From Streptococcus sanguinis (GTDB taxonomy: Bacteria; Bacillota; Bacilli; Lactobacillales; Streptococcaceae): a DNA stretch of 64,000 nucleotides. Where the stretch lies: positions 186,001-250,000 of the forward strand of contig NZ_JAHZPA010000002.1 in the NCBI RefSeq assembly GCF_019929225.1. Reading direction: 5' to 3'. Both the position numbers and the translations under genes were made by a program. The notes below the pieces were generated by a model that saw only the letters and a program-made list of their open reading frames with translations, made no database searches and had not been told where the DNA came from. This document shows positions 1-9,184 of this stretch, in pieces; the first letter of the stretch is position 1, and every line of letters begins with the position of its first letter.

Positions 1-893
1 TAGCTAAGCGCATGGGCAAGACCCGAGTCATCGCTGAAACTGGAGCTGGTCAGCATGGTGTGGCAACTGCGGCAGCTGCAGCTAAGTTTGGTATGAAGTG
101 CGATGTTTACATGGGTGCAGAGGATGTAGAGCGCCAGCGCCTCAATGTCTTCCGCATGGAAATGATGGGAGCGACTGTTCATGCAGTGGAAACAGGCACC
201 AAAACCCTCAAGGATGCTGTAGATGCGGCCTTTGGAGCGTGGATGAGCGATTTGGAAGCCTTCTATGTTTTGGGTTCTGCTGTCGGTCCTCACCCTTATC
301 CGACGATTGTCCATGAGTTTCAAAAGGTGATTAGTGAAGAATCTCGCCGGCAGATTTTGGACAAGGAAGGCCGCTTGCCAGACTATGTTATTGCTTGTGT
401 AGGCGGTGGTTCCAATGCTATCGGCGCGTTCTCTCAGTATGTGGCGGATGAAGAAGTCAAGCTGGTTGGTGTTGAAGCGGCTGGACGGGGTCTTGATACA
501 GACCAGCATGCGGCGACCATGACCAAGGGAAGTGTCGGAGTAGTGGACGGCATGAAGACCTACGCTGTCTTTGCTGAAGATGGTCAGATAGCGCCGGTTT
601 ACTCCATTTCAGCAGGCTTGGACTATCCTGGGGTTGGTCCCGAACATGCTTTCTTTAAAGATTCCGGTCGAGTAGAATACGTGGCAGCGACAGATGATGA
701 AGCTGTGGATGCCTTGCTTCTCTTGACACAAAAGGAAGGAATTTTGCCAGCGATTGAAAGCTCTCACGCCATTGCTGAAGCTATCAAGCGGGCTCCGCAA
801 TTGTCATCTGACCAAATCATTGTTATCAACGTATCTGGTCGTGGAGATAAGGATGTGGCAGCCATTGCCGACTATCTAGAAAAACGAAAATAA
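1..893 (+). CDS. Tryptophan synthase beta-chain homologue (second copy), 5' end outside the window
   Basis: PLP enzyme of the TrpB family, which joins indole and L-serine to make tryptophan. The reading frame is open from the window edge; by alignment with the full TrpB at 5556-6779 about 100 N-terminal codons, including the PLP lysine region, lie outside. Visible motifs are ETGAGQHG, the phosphate loop [14 protein letters not shown] and [11 protein letters not shown]. By eye more than half the residues match the downstream TrpB, so it belongs to the ordinary TrpB class. It sits upstream of the tryptophan T-box, so the two beta genes straddle the attenuator. Whether it has its own alpha partner or acts as a free-standing indole salvage enzyme cannot be told here. 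Confidence 0.9.
   Translation, partial: AKRMGKTRVIAETGAGQHGVATAAAAAKFGMKCDVYMGAEDVERQRLNVFRMEMMGATVHAVETGTKTLKDAVDAAFGAWMSDLEAFYVLGSAVGPHPYPTIVHEFQKVISEESRRQILDKEGRLPDYVIACVGGGSNAIGAFSQYVADEEVKLVGVEAAGRGLDTDQHAATMTKGSVGVVDGMKTYAVFAEDGQIAPVYSISAGLDYPGVGPEHAFFKDSGRVEYVAATDDEAVDALLLLTQKEGILPAIESSHAIAEAIKRAPQLSSDQIIVINVSGRGDKDVAAIADYLEKRK
801..829 (+). promoter_or_regulatory. Candidate promoter for the trp leader inside the upstream beta gene
   Basis: TTGTCA (801-806), a 17-base spacer and TATCAA (824-829) preceded by TG at 821-822 form an extended -10 promoter candidate. It would start transcription about 60 bases before the end of the upstream gene and just before the T-box. This is inferred from sequence only; read-through from upstream is the alternative. 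Confidence 0.3.
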
Positions 894-902
894 AATACCC
901 AG

Positions 903-1178
903 CAGAAGAGTAGTAACATCTCTCCTTTCAGAGAGTCTGTGGTGCTGTAAACAGGCAGGAGAAGTTATGAAATGGGCTGTTGGAGTCAACATTTAGTCCT
1001 TTAGTTGAACTTTTATTACTTTGTTAGCTTACTTTGCTATGAGCCAGTACGCTGCCTTCTACTAAAAGGAATCTAAATGACTGTAAATAAGTAAATGAGA
1101 TGTGGAGCCTGAAAACTCCATAACTGAGGTGGCACCGCGATGATACGCCCTCACAGGATGAACTGTGCGGGCGTTTTT
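903..1178 (+). promoter_or_regulatory. Tryptophan T-box leader controlling trpEGDCFBA
   Basis: The 401-base gap between the upstream trpB copy and trpE is filled by a T-box. The conserved T-box sequence GAGGTGGCACCGCG lies near 1126-1139. It is followed by a terminator stem (1146-1156 with 1163-1173, one mismatch) and five T residues (1174-1178). In the 3' strand of stem I, GAAATGGGC places a UGG tryptophan codon at 973-975 in the expected specifier position. Uncharged tRNA-Trp should stabilise the antiterminator and switch on the trp operon. Confidence 0.9.
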
Positions 1179-1294
1179 CTGTAGTTCTGGGGCAAGTTAT
1201 GACCGTGGACAGGTGCTATCTGTTCTTGTGAATGCAGTCATAGCTAGCAAATTACTCCTCCTTAAACGCTTCTGATTAAATAGAAAGAAAAATT

Positions 1295-2653
1295 ATGCAA
1301 AAGATTTTACCAGCTGATATTTTATCGCCGATTCTGGCTTATATGCGGATTCAGGGCGACCACAAGGTGATTTTGGAAAGTATTCCAAGAGATAGCGAGA
1401 CAGCTCGCTTTTCTATCCTAGCTTATAACCCAGTCTTTGAAGTTCGCTATGAAAATGGCCAGCTAACAAAGAATGGGCAAGTAATCAAGGCAGATCCCTT
1501 GGACTATCTGCATGAGTTAGCCGTAAAAAAAGGCCATCATTCAGAACTGCCTTTTGGCGGAGGAGCTATCGGCTTTGTCGGCTATGATATGATTTCCCTC
1601 TATGAGGAGATTGGGCAGATTCCAGATGATGTGATTGGGACGCCGGATATGCACTTTTTCGTCTATGAGAGTTACATGGTTTTTGACCATAAAAAAGACA
1701 AGGTCTATATCCTTGAGGAGGCCCTCTACAGTGATAGAAGCGAAGCTGATTTGGCTGCTAGTCTGGAGCGTATCATGGCTGAGCTGGCGCAGCCTGCGGT
1801 AGATGAATTTTCACCACTGGAACTGTCCAGTTTGAACTTTCAGAGTCATATCGAGCAGACAGCTTTTGAAAAAATGGTGGAAGAAGCGCGTAGCTTGATT
1901 CGGCAGGGCGACATGTTCCAATGTGTGCTTAGTCAACGCTTTTCAGCAGAATATTCTGGTAGGCCGCTGGATTATTATCGCAATCTGCGCGTAACCAATC
2001 CTTCCAATTATCTCTACTTTTATGACTTCGGGGATTATCAGATTATCGGAGCCAGCCCAGAAAGTCTGGTCTCTGTCAAGCAAGGTCAGGTTACAACCAA
2101 TCCTATCGCTGGGACCAGACCGCGCGGGAAGGATGAAAGAGAAGATAAAGCCTTGGCAGAGGAGTTGCTGGCTGACGAGAAGGAAGTGGCGGAACACCGC
2201 ATGTTAGTTGATTTAGGGCGTAATGATATCGGTAAAATTGCCCAGAATAACAGCGTGGAAGTCACTAAGTACATGGAAGTGGAGTATTTCCGCTATGTCA
2301 TGCATCTGACCAGTGTAGTCCGTGGTCAGCTTTTGCCCCAACTGACAGCTATGGATGCGCTCAAGTCAACCCTGCCGGCCGGCACCGTCTCGGGTGCACC
2401 TAAGATTCGAGCCATGAAGCGAATTTATGAGTTGGAGCAGGAAAAACGTGGTGTTTATGCGGGTGCTATTGGCTATCTGTCTGCGACAGGCGATATGGAT
2501 TTTGCCATTGCTATCCGGACTATGATTTTGAAAAACGGCAGAGCTTATGTTCAAGCTGGAGCGGGTATTGTTTATGATTCGATCCCTACTAATGAATACC
2601 AAGAAACCATCAACAAGGCCAAATCAATGACCAAGATAGGAGGGGTGCAATGA
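1295..2653 (+). CDS. trpE: Anthranilate synthase component I
   Basis: Chorismate-binding subunit that converts chorismate and ammonia or glutamine nitrogen to anthranilate, the first committed step of tryptophan synthesis. The protein is 452 residues, the usual length. The N-terminal ILES sequence (residues 26-29) matches the LLES motif used for feedback inhibition by tryptophan. The C-terminal chorismate-enzyme domain carries PIAGTRPRGKDERED, LVDLGRND and AGAGIVYDS. It is the first gene after the T-box. Its stop overlaps the trpG start by four bases (ATGA), which suggests translational coupling of the two subunits. Confidence 0.97.
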   Translation: MQKILPADILSPILAYMRIQGDHKVILESIPRDSETARFSILAYNPVFEVRYENGQLTKNGQVIKADPLDYLHELAVKKGHHSELPFGGGAIGFVGYDMISLYEEIGQIPDDVIGTPDMHFFVYESYMVFDHKKDKVYILEEALYSDRSEADLAASLERIMAELAQPAVDEFSPLELSSLNFQSHIEQTAFEKMVEEARSLIRQGDMFQCVLSQRFSAEYSGRPLDYYRNLRVTNPSNYLYFYDFGDYQIIGASPESLVSVKQGQVTTNPIAGTRPRGKDEREDKALAEELLADEKEVAEHRMLVDLGRNDIGKIAQNNSVEVTKYMEVEYFRYVMHLTSVVRGQLLPQLTAMDALKSTLPAGTVSGAPKIRAMKRIYELEQEKRGVYAGAIGYLSATGDMDFAIAIRTMILKNGRAYVQAGAGIVYDSIPTNEYQETINKAKSMTKIGGVQ

Positions 2654-3213
2654 TTTTATTGATTGATAATTATGATTCTTTTACTTACAATCTAGCCCAG
2701 TATATCGGCAATTTCGCAGAAGTTAAGGTCTTGCGTAATGATGATGCAGGACTTTATCAAGCGGCAGAAGAAGCAGATGCTTTGGTTCTGTCTCCAGGTC
2801 CAGGCTGGCCAGCAGATGCAGGACGGATGGAAGAGCTTATCCGCGATTTTACTGGTAAAAAGCCGATATTGGGGATTTGCTTGGGGCACCAAGCCATTGC
2901 AGAAGTATTTGGCGGAAAGCTAGGATTGGCTCCCAAAGTCATGCATGGCAAGCAAAGCATTCTGCGTTTTGAGGGGAATTCTCCTATCTATCGAGGGATA
3001 GAGGATGGGCAGCCGGTCATGCGCTATCATTCGATTTTAATCGAAGAGATGCCGGAGGACTTTGAAGTGACGGCTCGGGCGGCTGATGATAACTCGATCA
3101 TGGCTATCCAGCACAAGAGTCTGCCTATTTATGGTTTTCAGTATCATCCAGAAAGTATCGGCACGCCGGACGGCTTGTCGTCTATCAAGAATTTCATTGA
3201 CTTAGTAAAATAG
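2650..3213 (+). CDS. trpG: Anthranilate synthase component II, glutamine amidotransferase
   Basis: Class I glutamine amidotransferase that supplies ammonia to TrpE. It is 187 residues long. The nucleophile elbow GICLGHQ places the catalytic cysteine near residue 77, and YHPES near the C-terminus supplies the His-Glu pair of the triad. The SPGPG motif is also present. The start ATG overlaps the trpE stop, and a strong AGGAGGGG ribosome site lies just upstream inside trpE. It could in principle also serve p-aminobenzoate synthase, as PabA/TrpG proteins sometimes do, but the operon position favours trpG. Confidence 0.96.
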   Translation: MILLIDNYDSFTYNLAQYIGNFAEVKVLRNDDAGLYQAAEEADALVLSPGPGWPADAGRMEELIRDFTGKKPILGICLGHQAIAEVFGGKLGLAPKVMHGKQSILRFEGNSPIYRGIEDGQPVMRYHSILIEEMPEDFEVTARAADDNSIMAIQHKSLPIYGFQYHPESIGTPDGLSSIKNFIDLVK

Positions 3214-3223
3214 AGGAAACGAT

Positions 3224-4228
3224 ATGAAAGAAATTATTGCAAAACTAGCTGATTTTAAGGATTTAAGCAGCGCTGAGATGACAGATGTGATTGAGCGTAT
3301 TGTCACCGGACGGGTGACAGAGTCTCAAATTGTAGCTTTCTTGCTGGGGCTTAAGATGAAGGGGGAGACAATTGAGGAACGAACTGCTTTGGCTCAGGTA
3401 ATGCGAGGCCACGCTAAGCAGATTCCGACCACTATTCGCACTGCCATGGACAATTGCGGTACCGGTGGAGACAAGTCTTTCAGCTTCAATATTTCAACTA
3501 CGGCAGCTTTTGTACTGGCAGGTGGCGGGATTAAGATGGCTAAGCATGGCAATCGATCTATTTCTTCTAAGTCAGGCTCAGCTGATGTCTTAGAAGCTCT
3601 GGGTATCAATCTAGACTTGGATGCTGCTAGCTTGGGCAAGGTTTTTGAGCAGACAGGTATCGTCTTTCTCTTTGCAAAGAATATGCACCCTGCCATGAAA
3701 TACATCATGCCAGCTCGTCTTAGCCTCGGCATTCCCACTATCATGAACCTAACCGGTCCGCTCATCCATCCCATGAGTCTAGAAACTCAGCTTTTGGGGA
3801 CCAGCCGACCAGATATGCTAGAGAGTACGGCAGAGGTCTTGAAAAATATGGGCCGCAAGCGTGCGGTAGTTGTGTCAGGTCCAGATGGTCTGGATGAGGC
3901 GGGTCTTCATGGCCGAACCCAGTACGCTCTGCTGGAAGATGGGAAAATCAGCCTGCACAGCTTTCTGCCATCAGATATTGGCATGGAAGAGATAGCTCTT
4001 GAAGCGATTCGTGGGGGCAATGCCAAGGAAAATGCAGAAATTCTGCTATCTGTCCTGCAAAATCAATCCAGTCCCTATCTAGAAACGACAGTGCTGAATG
4101 CGGGATTGGGCTTCTATGCTAATGGGAAATCAGACAGCATAGAAGAAGGAATAGCTTTGGCCCGCCAAGTAATTGCAAGCGGTGCAGCCTATGAAAAACT
4201 CAAGCAACTACAGGAGTATCAGAAATGA
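3224..4228 (+). CDS. trpD: Anthranilate phosphoribosyltransferase
   Basis: Transfers phosphoribose from PRPP to anthranilate. The protein has 334 residues, typical of the family. The glycine-rich PRPP loop [32 protein letters not shown] and the NLTGPLIHP segment are all intact. It follows trpG by ten bases with a GAGGAAAC ribosome site. Its TGA stop overlaps the trpC ATG (ATGA at 4225-4228), continuing the tightly packed operon. Confidence 0.97.
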   Translation: MKEIIAKLADFKDLSSAEMTDVIERIVTGRVTESQIVAFLLGLKMKGETIEERTALAQVMRGHAKQIPTTIRTAMDNCGTGGDKSFSFNISTTAAFVLAGGGIKMAKHGNRSISSKSGSADVLEALGINLDLDAASLGKVFEQTGIVFLFAKNMHPAMKYIMPARLSLGIPTIMNLTGPLIHPMSLETQLLGTSRPDMLESTAEVLKNMGRKRAVVVSGPDGLDEAGLHGRTQYALLEDGKISLHSFLPSDIGMEEIALEAIRGGNAKENAEILLSVLQNQSSPYLETTVLNAGLGFYANGKSDSIEEGIALARQVIASGAAYEKLKQLQEYQK

Positions 4229-4992
4229 GTAAAGAATTTCTCCCAACCATTCTAAAGCAAAAAGAGCAGGAAGTGGCGGCTATGTCTTATGAAGAGCTGC
4301 AACCTCTGCGCTCGACCTATTCCCTCTATGAATATCTCAAAAGTCGTCCTCAAGAGCTGCAGCTGATTGCTGAGGTTAAAAAAGCCAGCCCCAGTCTGGG
4401 AGATATTAATCTCGGTGTGGATATTGTGGAGCAGGCTCGCACCTATGAACGATGCGGTGCAGCCATGATTTCGGTCCTGACAGATGAGATTTTCTTCAAA
4501 GGACATCTGGATTACCTGAGAGAGATTTCCAGTCAAGTGACCATTCCAACCCTCAATAAGGACTTTATCATTGATGAAAAGCAGATTGTTCGCGCCCGCA
4601 ATGCAGGAGCGACAGTTATTCTTCTGATTGTGGCTGCCTTGTCTGAAAAGCGGCTGCAAGAACTCTATGATTTTGCGACAGGTTTAGGCTTGGAAGTTCT
4701 GGTCGAAACCCATAATCTGGCGGAGCTGGAAATTGCCCATAGAATAGGAGCACAGATAATAGGTGTCAATAACCGCAATCTAGTTACTTTTGAGACTGAT
4801 ATCAATACAAGTCTTCAGCTATCTGCCCATTTCAAAGATGACAGAGTTTACGTGTCTGAGTCCGCTATTTTCAGCAAGGAAGATGCTGAGCTAGTAGCTC
4901 CTTATTTCCATGCGGTTTTAGTCGGAACAGCCCTGATGCAGGCTGAGAATGTAGCAGAAAAAATCAAGGAGCTGAAAATTGACAAAGGTTAA
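4225..4992 (+). CDS. trpC: Indole-3-glycerol-phosphate synthase
   Basis: Closes the indole ring of indole-3-glycerol phosphate from the carboxyphenylamino-deoxyribulose phosphate intermediate. It is a TIM-barrel protein of 255 residues. [10 protein letters not shown] near residue 50 is the family signature with the catalytic lysine; [13 protein letters not shown] and VSESAI are also present. It is a stand-alone protein, not fused to TrpF as in enteric bacteria. The gene overlaps trpD by four bases and trpF by fourteen. Confidence 0.97.
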   Translation: MSKEFLPTILKQKEQEVAAMSYEELQPLRSTYSLYEYLKSRPQELQLIAEVKKASPSLGDINLGVDIVEQARTYERCGAAMISVLTDEIFFKGHLDYLREISSQVTIPTLNKDFIIDEKQIVRARNAGATVILLIVAALSEKRLQELYDFATGLGLEVLVETHNLAELEIAHRIGAQIIGVNNRNLVTFETDINTSLQLSAHFKDDRVYVSESAIFSKEDAELVAPYFHAVLVGTALMQAENVAEKIKELKIDKG

Positions 4993-5566
4993 GATTTGCG
5001 GCTTATCAACGGCCAGCGCTGTGGAAACGGCATGCCAGGCTGGTGCAGATTACATTGGCTTTGTCTTTGCTGAGAGCCGTCGGAGGGTCAGTTTGGATCA
5101 AGCTCAGGAGCTAGCTGCCTTGGTGCCGCCTGCTGTCCGAAAGGTAGGAGTTTTCGTCTCTCCGAGCTTGGCAGAGTTGCAGGAAGCTATTTCAGTGGCA
5201 AATCTGGATTTGGTGCAGATTCATGGTGATTTTGATGAAGAGCTTCTGACTGAGATCGGCCGTCCGGTTATTCGAGCTTATCAGGTCAAGGGAGCGTTAA
5301 AAGGAGTCAGCCAACAAGCGGACTACCTGCTCTTTGATGCACCTCTTGCTGGTAGTGGTCAGACCTTTGACTGGCAAGCTTTTGATAAGAGTCAAATCCA
5401 CCAGCCTTTCTTTATTGCCGGTGGTTTGAATGCAGGAAATGTTCGAGACGCTATTCAGCACTTCGCCCCTTACGCAGTAGATGTCTCAAGCGGTATTGAG
5501 ACTGATGGCCAGAAGGACTTAGAAAAGATAAAAGAATTTATAGAAAGAGTGAAAGATGGCATATAA
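4979..5566 (+). CDS. trpF: Phosphoribosylanthranilate isomerase, TTG start
   Basis: Amadori isomerase acting between TrpD and TrpC. The 195-residue TIM barrel starts with KVKICGL (catalytic cysteine) and holds [13 protein letters not shown] and AVDVSSGIE. No ATG or GTG gives a full-length protein; TTG at 4979, 14 bases inside the trpC end, gives MTKVKICG, which matches where family members begin. The weak start inside the preceding gene suggests that translation depends on trpC ribosomes. Its stop lies 11 bases inside the trpB start region. Confidence 0.95.
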   Translation: MTKVKICGLSTASAVETACQAGADYIGFVFAESRRRVSLDQAQELAALVPPAVRKVGVFVSPSLAELQEAISVANLDLVQIHGDFDEELLTEIGRPVIRAYQVKGALKGVSQQADYLLFDAPLAGSGQTFDWQAFDKSQIHQPFFIAGGLNAGNVRDAIQHFAPYAVDVSSGIETDGQKDLEKIKEFIERVKDGI

Positions 5567-6779
5567 TCAACCCAATCAAGAAGGATTTTACGGTGAGTTT
5601 GGTGGGCGCTTTGTTCCCGAAACGCTGATGACAGCAGTTTTGGAATTGGATAAAGCCTACCGTGAGAGTAAAAAAGACCCAGCCTTTCAGGCTGAGCTGG
5701 ATGAGTTGCTGAAGCAGTATGTAGGGCGAGAAAATCCTCTCTATTTTGCTAAAAATCTGACAGCCTATGCTGGCGGTGCTAAGATTTATCTGAAGCGGGA
5801 AGACCTCAACCATACCGGGGCCCATAAAATCAATAACGCTCTAGGCCAGGTCCTATTGGCCAAGCGAATGGGCAAGAAGAAAATTATTGCCGAGACTGGT
5901 GCGGGCCAGCACGGAGTAGCCACCGCCACAGCTGCAGCCCTTTTCAACATGGACTGCACTATCTACATGGGTGAAGAAGATGTCAAGCGCCAAGCCCTCA
6001 ATGTCTTTCGGATGGAACTTCTGGGAGCCAAGGTAGAGTCTGTGACCGATGGCTCTCGAGTTCTCAAGGATGCAGTCAATGCTGCCTTGCGAGCTTGGGT
6101 GGCTCAGGTCGATGATACTCACTATATTATGGGGTCGGCCTTGGGACCTCATCCCTTCCCAGAGATTGTCCGTGACTATCAGAGTGTGATTGGGCGTGAG
6201 GCCAAGCGCCAGTTTGCTGAGCAAAATGCAGGGGCATTACCAGATGCTTTAGTCGCCTGTGTTGGCGGTGGTTCTAATGCTATTGGACTCTTTTATCCTT
6301 TTGTAGACGATAGCTCAGTGGCTATGTATGGAACAGAAGCAGCTGGGCGAGGCATCGATACAGATGAACATGCTGCGACCTTAACCAAGGGCCGGCCGGG
6401 TGTTTTACACGGTGCCTTGATGGATGTCTTGCAGGATGAGCAAGGGCAGATTCTGGAAGCTTTCTCTATCTCTGCTGGGCTGGACTATCCGGGCATCGGT
6501 CCCGAACATTCTCATTTTAATGCTATTCAGCGCGCGACTTATGTCCCAGTCACAGATGAAGAAGCCTTGGAAGCCTTCCAGCTCCTATCTCGTATCGAAG
6601 GGATTATTCCTGCTCTAGAGTCTAGTCACGCTATTGCTTACGCAGTTAAGTTGGCTAAGGAGTTGGGACCAGATAAATCAATGATCGTCTGCCTATCCGG
6701 TCGTGGTGACAAGGATGTCGTTCAGGTAAAGGAACGCTTGGAAAGTGAAGCGGCTCAAAAAGGAGGTGCCCATGACTAA
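5556..6779 (+). CDS. trpB: Tryptophan synthase beta chain
   Basis: PLP-dependent subunit that condenses indole with serine. The full-length protein has 407 residues. The PLP lysine is K91 in [31 protein letters not shown] and [11 protein letters not shown] follow in order. It overlaps trpF by 11 bases and trpA by 8, as expected for subunits of an alpha2-beta2 channelled enzyme. A second, diverged beta gene ends at 893 on the other side of the T-box. Confidence 0.97.
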   Translation: MAYNQPNQEGFYGEFGGRFVPETLMTAVLELDKAYRESKKDPAFQAELDELLKQYVGRENPLYFAKNLTAYAGGAKIYLKREDLNHTGAHKINNALGQVLLAKRMGKKKIIAETGAGQHGVATATAAALFNMDCTIYMGEEDVKRQALNVFRMELLGAKVESVTDGSRVLKDAVNAALRAWVAQVDDTHYIMGSALGPHPFPEIVRDYQSVIGREAKRQFAEQNAGALPDALVACVGGGSNAIGLFYPFVDDSSVAMYGTEAAGRGIDTDEHAATLTKGRPGVLHGALMDVLQDEQGQILEAFSISAGLDYPGIGPEHSHFNAIQRATYVPVTDEEALEAFQLLSRIEGIIPALESSHAIAYAVKLAKELGPDKSMIVCLSGRGDKDVVQVKERLESEAAQKGGAHD

Positions 6780-7551
6780 AACACTCACTCAGCATTTAGA
6801 AGCTATCAAAAAAGCAGGTAAGGGAATTTTCCTTCCTTATATCATGGCTGGCGATCACGAGAAAGGTTTAGCCGGATTACCAGAAACTATCTCATTTTTG
6901 GAAAACTTGGGTGTGTCAGCCATTGAAATCGGTCTGCCATTTTCAGATCCTGTTGCAGATGGGCCAGTTATTGAAGAAGCCGGTTTGAGAAGTCTGGGTC
7001 ACCATACTTCGGCCAAGTCTTTAGTTGCAAGCTTGCAGAAGTTGGACACTCAGCTACCTCTCATCATCATGACCTACTTCAATCCTATTTTCCAGTACGG
7101 GCTCAAAGATTTTGTCAAGGATTTGGCTACGACACCGGTTAAAGGATTGATTATTCCGGATCTTCCCTACGAGCACAGGAATTTTATTCTGCCCCTGCTG
7201 GAAGATTCAGATATAGCTCTAGTTCCTTTAGTGAGCCTGACGACTGGTCTAGAACGTCAGCAGGAGCTGATCAAGGAAGCTGAAGGTTTTATCTACGCTG
7301 TAGCCATCAATGGTGTGACGGGTAAGAGCGGAAGCTACCGCGATGATTTGGACCAGCATTTGAGTAAACTCCATGATATTGCAGAGATTCCAGTACTGAC
7401 GGGCTTTGGCGTTTCGACTTTAGAGGATGTTGACCGCTTCAATCAAGTCTCAGATGGAGTCATTGTCGGATCTAAGATTGTCAAAGCTCTTCATGAAAAG
7501 GACGCCAGTATAGCGGCCTTTATCCAAGAAGCAGCAGCTTATAAGAAATAA
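6772..7551 (+). CDS. trpA: Tryptophan synthase alpha chain
   Basis: Cleaves indole-3-glycerol phosphate to indole and glyceraldehyde-3-phosphate; indole passes to TrpB. I chose the ATG at 6772 because AGGAGGTG stands just before it and the 259-residue product matches the family; an in-frame ATG at 6745 would add nine unlikely residues. The catalytic acids lie in [18 protein letters not shown] and GFGVS form the phosphate site. The last lysine codon and the stop begin the 111-bp repeat that recurs at 9204. Confidence 0.96.
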   Translation: MTKTLTQHLEAIKKAGKGIFLPYIMAGDHEKGLAGLPETISFLENLGVSAIEIGLPFSDPVADGPVIEEAGLRSLGHHTSAKSLVASLQKLDTQLPLIIMTYFNPIFQYGLKDFVKDLATTPVKGLIIPDLPYEHRNFILPLLEDSDIALVPLVSLTTGLERQQELIKEAEGFIYAVAINGVTGKSGSYRDDLDQHLSKLHDIAEIPVLTGFGVSTLEDVDRFNQVSDGVIVGSKIVKALHEKDASIAAFIQEAAAYKK

Positions 7552-7656
7552 TCACCACCACACCAAACAAAAGACAAGGTACAAATGCTAGCCTGTCTTT
7601 TTTCTTTTTAAAGCAGAAGCAGGCGAGGCCAGAGAAGCTAGCGATTTGGATAAGAA
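7546..7656 (+). repeat. 111-bp direct repeat, copy 1 (trpA end plus orphan tail of prepilin peptidase gene)
   Basis: This segment is identical, base for base as I read it, to 9204-9314 (offset 1658). Read on the minus strand it encodes the same 37 codons that form the C-terminal part of the prepilin peptidase in copy 2, but here the frame has no upstream gene. It is therefore a severed gene fragment, left when the WYL/GyrI-like module was inserted. Confidence 0.92.
7569..7603 (+). terminator. Rho-independent terminator of the trp operon
   Basis: AAAAGACAAGG (7569-7579) pairs with CCTGTCTTTT (7592-7601) with one bulged A, followed by T residues. The same structure recurs at 9227-9261 in repeat copy 2, inside the end of the prepilin peptidase gene. 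Confidence 0.7.
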
Positions 7657-7756
7657 CTAGAGCCTGACCCATGTTCTTGAATTTTATCACCATAAAAAAG
7701 TAAGTTTCGTATAATTCATTTTTAAGAAATGTTTGATTTTTGATGTTGATTGAATA

Positions 7757-8656
7757 TTAGTTTGGATATTGCTTATGAATGGTATCTATATAGCTGGTGA
7801 AATGTTTCAAGAAATGCTTAGGAGATATAACAGTGATGTATTTTCCAAAAGCAAGCAAGGTATTGTATCCCCAATCATTGTCGTTTAAAGGATAAGTAAT
7901 CTCGTAAATATTGCTATTAATAGGTTTTATGGCATTATAGCCTAAGAGTTCCACAAATCGATCAAGGACAATTTTCTGGACATGTAGGATGACAGGTACT
8001 TTGTTTTCATTCATCCATGTACCACCATCATAGGGAAGTGGTGTAAAATGTCTTTTTGAAAAAGTATCGGAGAGAGTAAGTCCACTAATTCTAGCAACTT
8101 TAAAAACAGAAAAACGCGCTTTTTCAGTATCGTAGGCATCCATATACCAACTCCGGTCCTTATAGACGATACGGTAAGGCTCACAATTTTTTTGACTTAC
8201 CAGTCCTTGTGAATTAATATAGGAAAATTTTATTTTTACTCTACCTCTAATAGCTTCCAATAACTTAAAAATCAAAGTGCGTATTTCCAAGTTCCCTTGA
8301 GATAGAGACAAATCAATTTCGAAATCAGAGTATGTATTGGTAGCATTTAATTTCAATATAGCATTGAAAGTAGAGGCATCTTCCAATACTTGATAGCGAC
8401 TTTTTAAACCGGATTCGATTGAAAGTCGTTCGGATTGAGTCAGGGGAGGTTTATCAGTTTGAAAGTCTTCCATAAGAAAAATTCCTCCGTTTTTTCCTTT
8501 CATTACATAGAGAGGAATGCCTGCAAGAGATAAATCATCAATATCTCTCATAATAGTTCGGGTGCTGACTTTAAAAAGTTCTGATAGTTCTTTAGCTGTT
8601 GTTTTTCGTTGATTTACTAAATGAGAAATGATTCCCATTTGACGGTCAATTTTCAT
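7757..8656 (-). CDS. WYL-domain transcriptional regulator (DeoR/YafY type), module 1
   Basis: Ligand-responsive DNA-binding protein of 299 residues. The N-terminal winged helix (about residues 1-55) contains KELSELFKVSTRTIMRDI and the GIPLY wing. A WYL domain follows (about 130-230) with SWYMDAYD in place of the usual WYL triad, and then a C-terminal extension. It is transcribed divergently from the GyrI-like gene at 8735, with a perfect palindrome between them, so it probably represses that gene and itself. A paralogue of equal length lies at 29596-30495 beside another GyrI-like gene. Its ligand is unknown. It lies between the two copies of the 111-bp repeat. Confidence 0.85.
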   Translation of the reverse strand: MKIDRQMGIISHLVNQRKTTAKELSELFKVSTRTIMRDIDDLSLAGIPLYVMKGKNGGIFLMEDFQTDKPPLTQSERLSIESGLKSRYQVLEDASTFNAILKLNATNTYSDFEIDLSLSQGNLEIRTLIFKLLEAIRGRVKIKFSYINSQGLVSQKNCEPYRIVYKDRSWYMDAYDTEKARFSVFKVARISGLTLSDTFSKRHFTPLPYDGGTWMNENKVPVILHVQKIVLDRFVELLGYNAIKPINSNIYEITYPLNDNDWGYNTLLAFGKYITVISPKHFLKHFTSYIDTIHKQYPN

Positions 8657-8670
8657 GATTTTCTCCTTAA

Positions 8671-8692
8671 ATATGACAGATAGTTGTCATAT
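8671..8692. promoter_or_regulatory. Perfect 22-bp palindrome, probable operator of the WYL regulator
   Basis: ATATGACA and TGTCATAT form an eight-base perfect inverted repeat around GATAGT. It lies between divergent start codons, 14 bases upstream of the regulator ATG on the minus strand. It overlaps the -35 box of the GyrI-like gene, which is classic repressor geometry. The core TGACAGA...TTGTCA recurs at module 2. Confidence 0.7.
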
Positions 8693-8712
8693 TATTTTTG
8701 TTATGATTATAC
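8684..8712 (+). promoter_or_regulatory. Promoter of the GyrI-like gene, module 1
   Basis: TTGTCA (8684-8689), a 17-base spacer and TTATAC (8707-8712) with an upstream TG (8704-8705) make an extended -10 promoter. The -35 box sits in the palindrome. Confidence 0.55.
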
Positions 8713-8734
8713 CATAAAGAAAGGAGTTCATATA

Positions 8735-9184
8735 ATGAAACATCAAACCAAACCATCGTTTACCCTGATTGGCAGGAGTATTTTGATAGAAGGAACTACG
8801 GTTCATGAACAGCACTATTCTAAAGAGAAGACCGCGTTCTATGCTCAGTTGTTTAAAGAAGGAATGCTGGGGAAATTGATGCCCCATTCTCTAGATAAAA
8901 AAGGCTATGCTTTGATTGTTCCTCATAAAGATGGTATTCAATACTACGCAGGAGTTGCGGCAAAGAATGCTGTGGCAGGCTACGAAAGCATTCTCGTCCC
9001 AGAGAAAGATTATTTAGTAAGTTCAGCCAGTGGTGATAAATCAAGACTCCTGTTTGACCAATTGGAGGATAACTTTTTTGAGGAAGAAAGCAGTTCCCTT
9101 TACCAAGATGGAATTATCTTAGAAATACTTTTAAACGGGAATCCTATGGATGCAGAAGTTGAGCTTTGGGTTCCAGTTCAGTAA
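8735..9184 (+). CDS. GyrI-like / effector-binding domain protein, module 1
   Basis: Small cytoplasmic protein of 149 residues resembling the GyrI-like (AraC effector-binding) ligand-binding fold, seen in drug-sensing and gyrase-inhibitor-binding proteins. Features are the opening beta segment FTLIGRSILIEG, a central YYAGVAAKN strand and the closing VELWVPVQ, where these domains usually end in an acidic-aromatic strand. The start at 8735 follows AAAGGAG; an upstream in-frame ATG at 8684 would begin inside the operator. It probably binds a small molecule sensed together with the WYL partner. Its end overlaps the convergent prepilin peptidase gene by seven bases. Confidence 0.7.
   Translation: MKHQTKPSFTLIGRSILIEGTTVHEQHYSKEKTAFYAQLFKEGMLGKLMPHSLDKKGYALIVPHKDGIQYYAGVAAKNAVAGYESILVPEKDYLVSSASGDKSRLLFDQLEDNFFEEESSSLYQDGIILEILLNGNPMDAEVELWVPVQ

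Noticed and set aside
7657..7756. Possible mobile-element end after repeat copy 1
   Set aside because: No inverted repeat, transposase remnant or second copy of this 100-base stretch could be seen.
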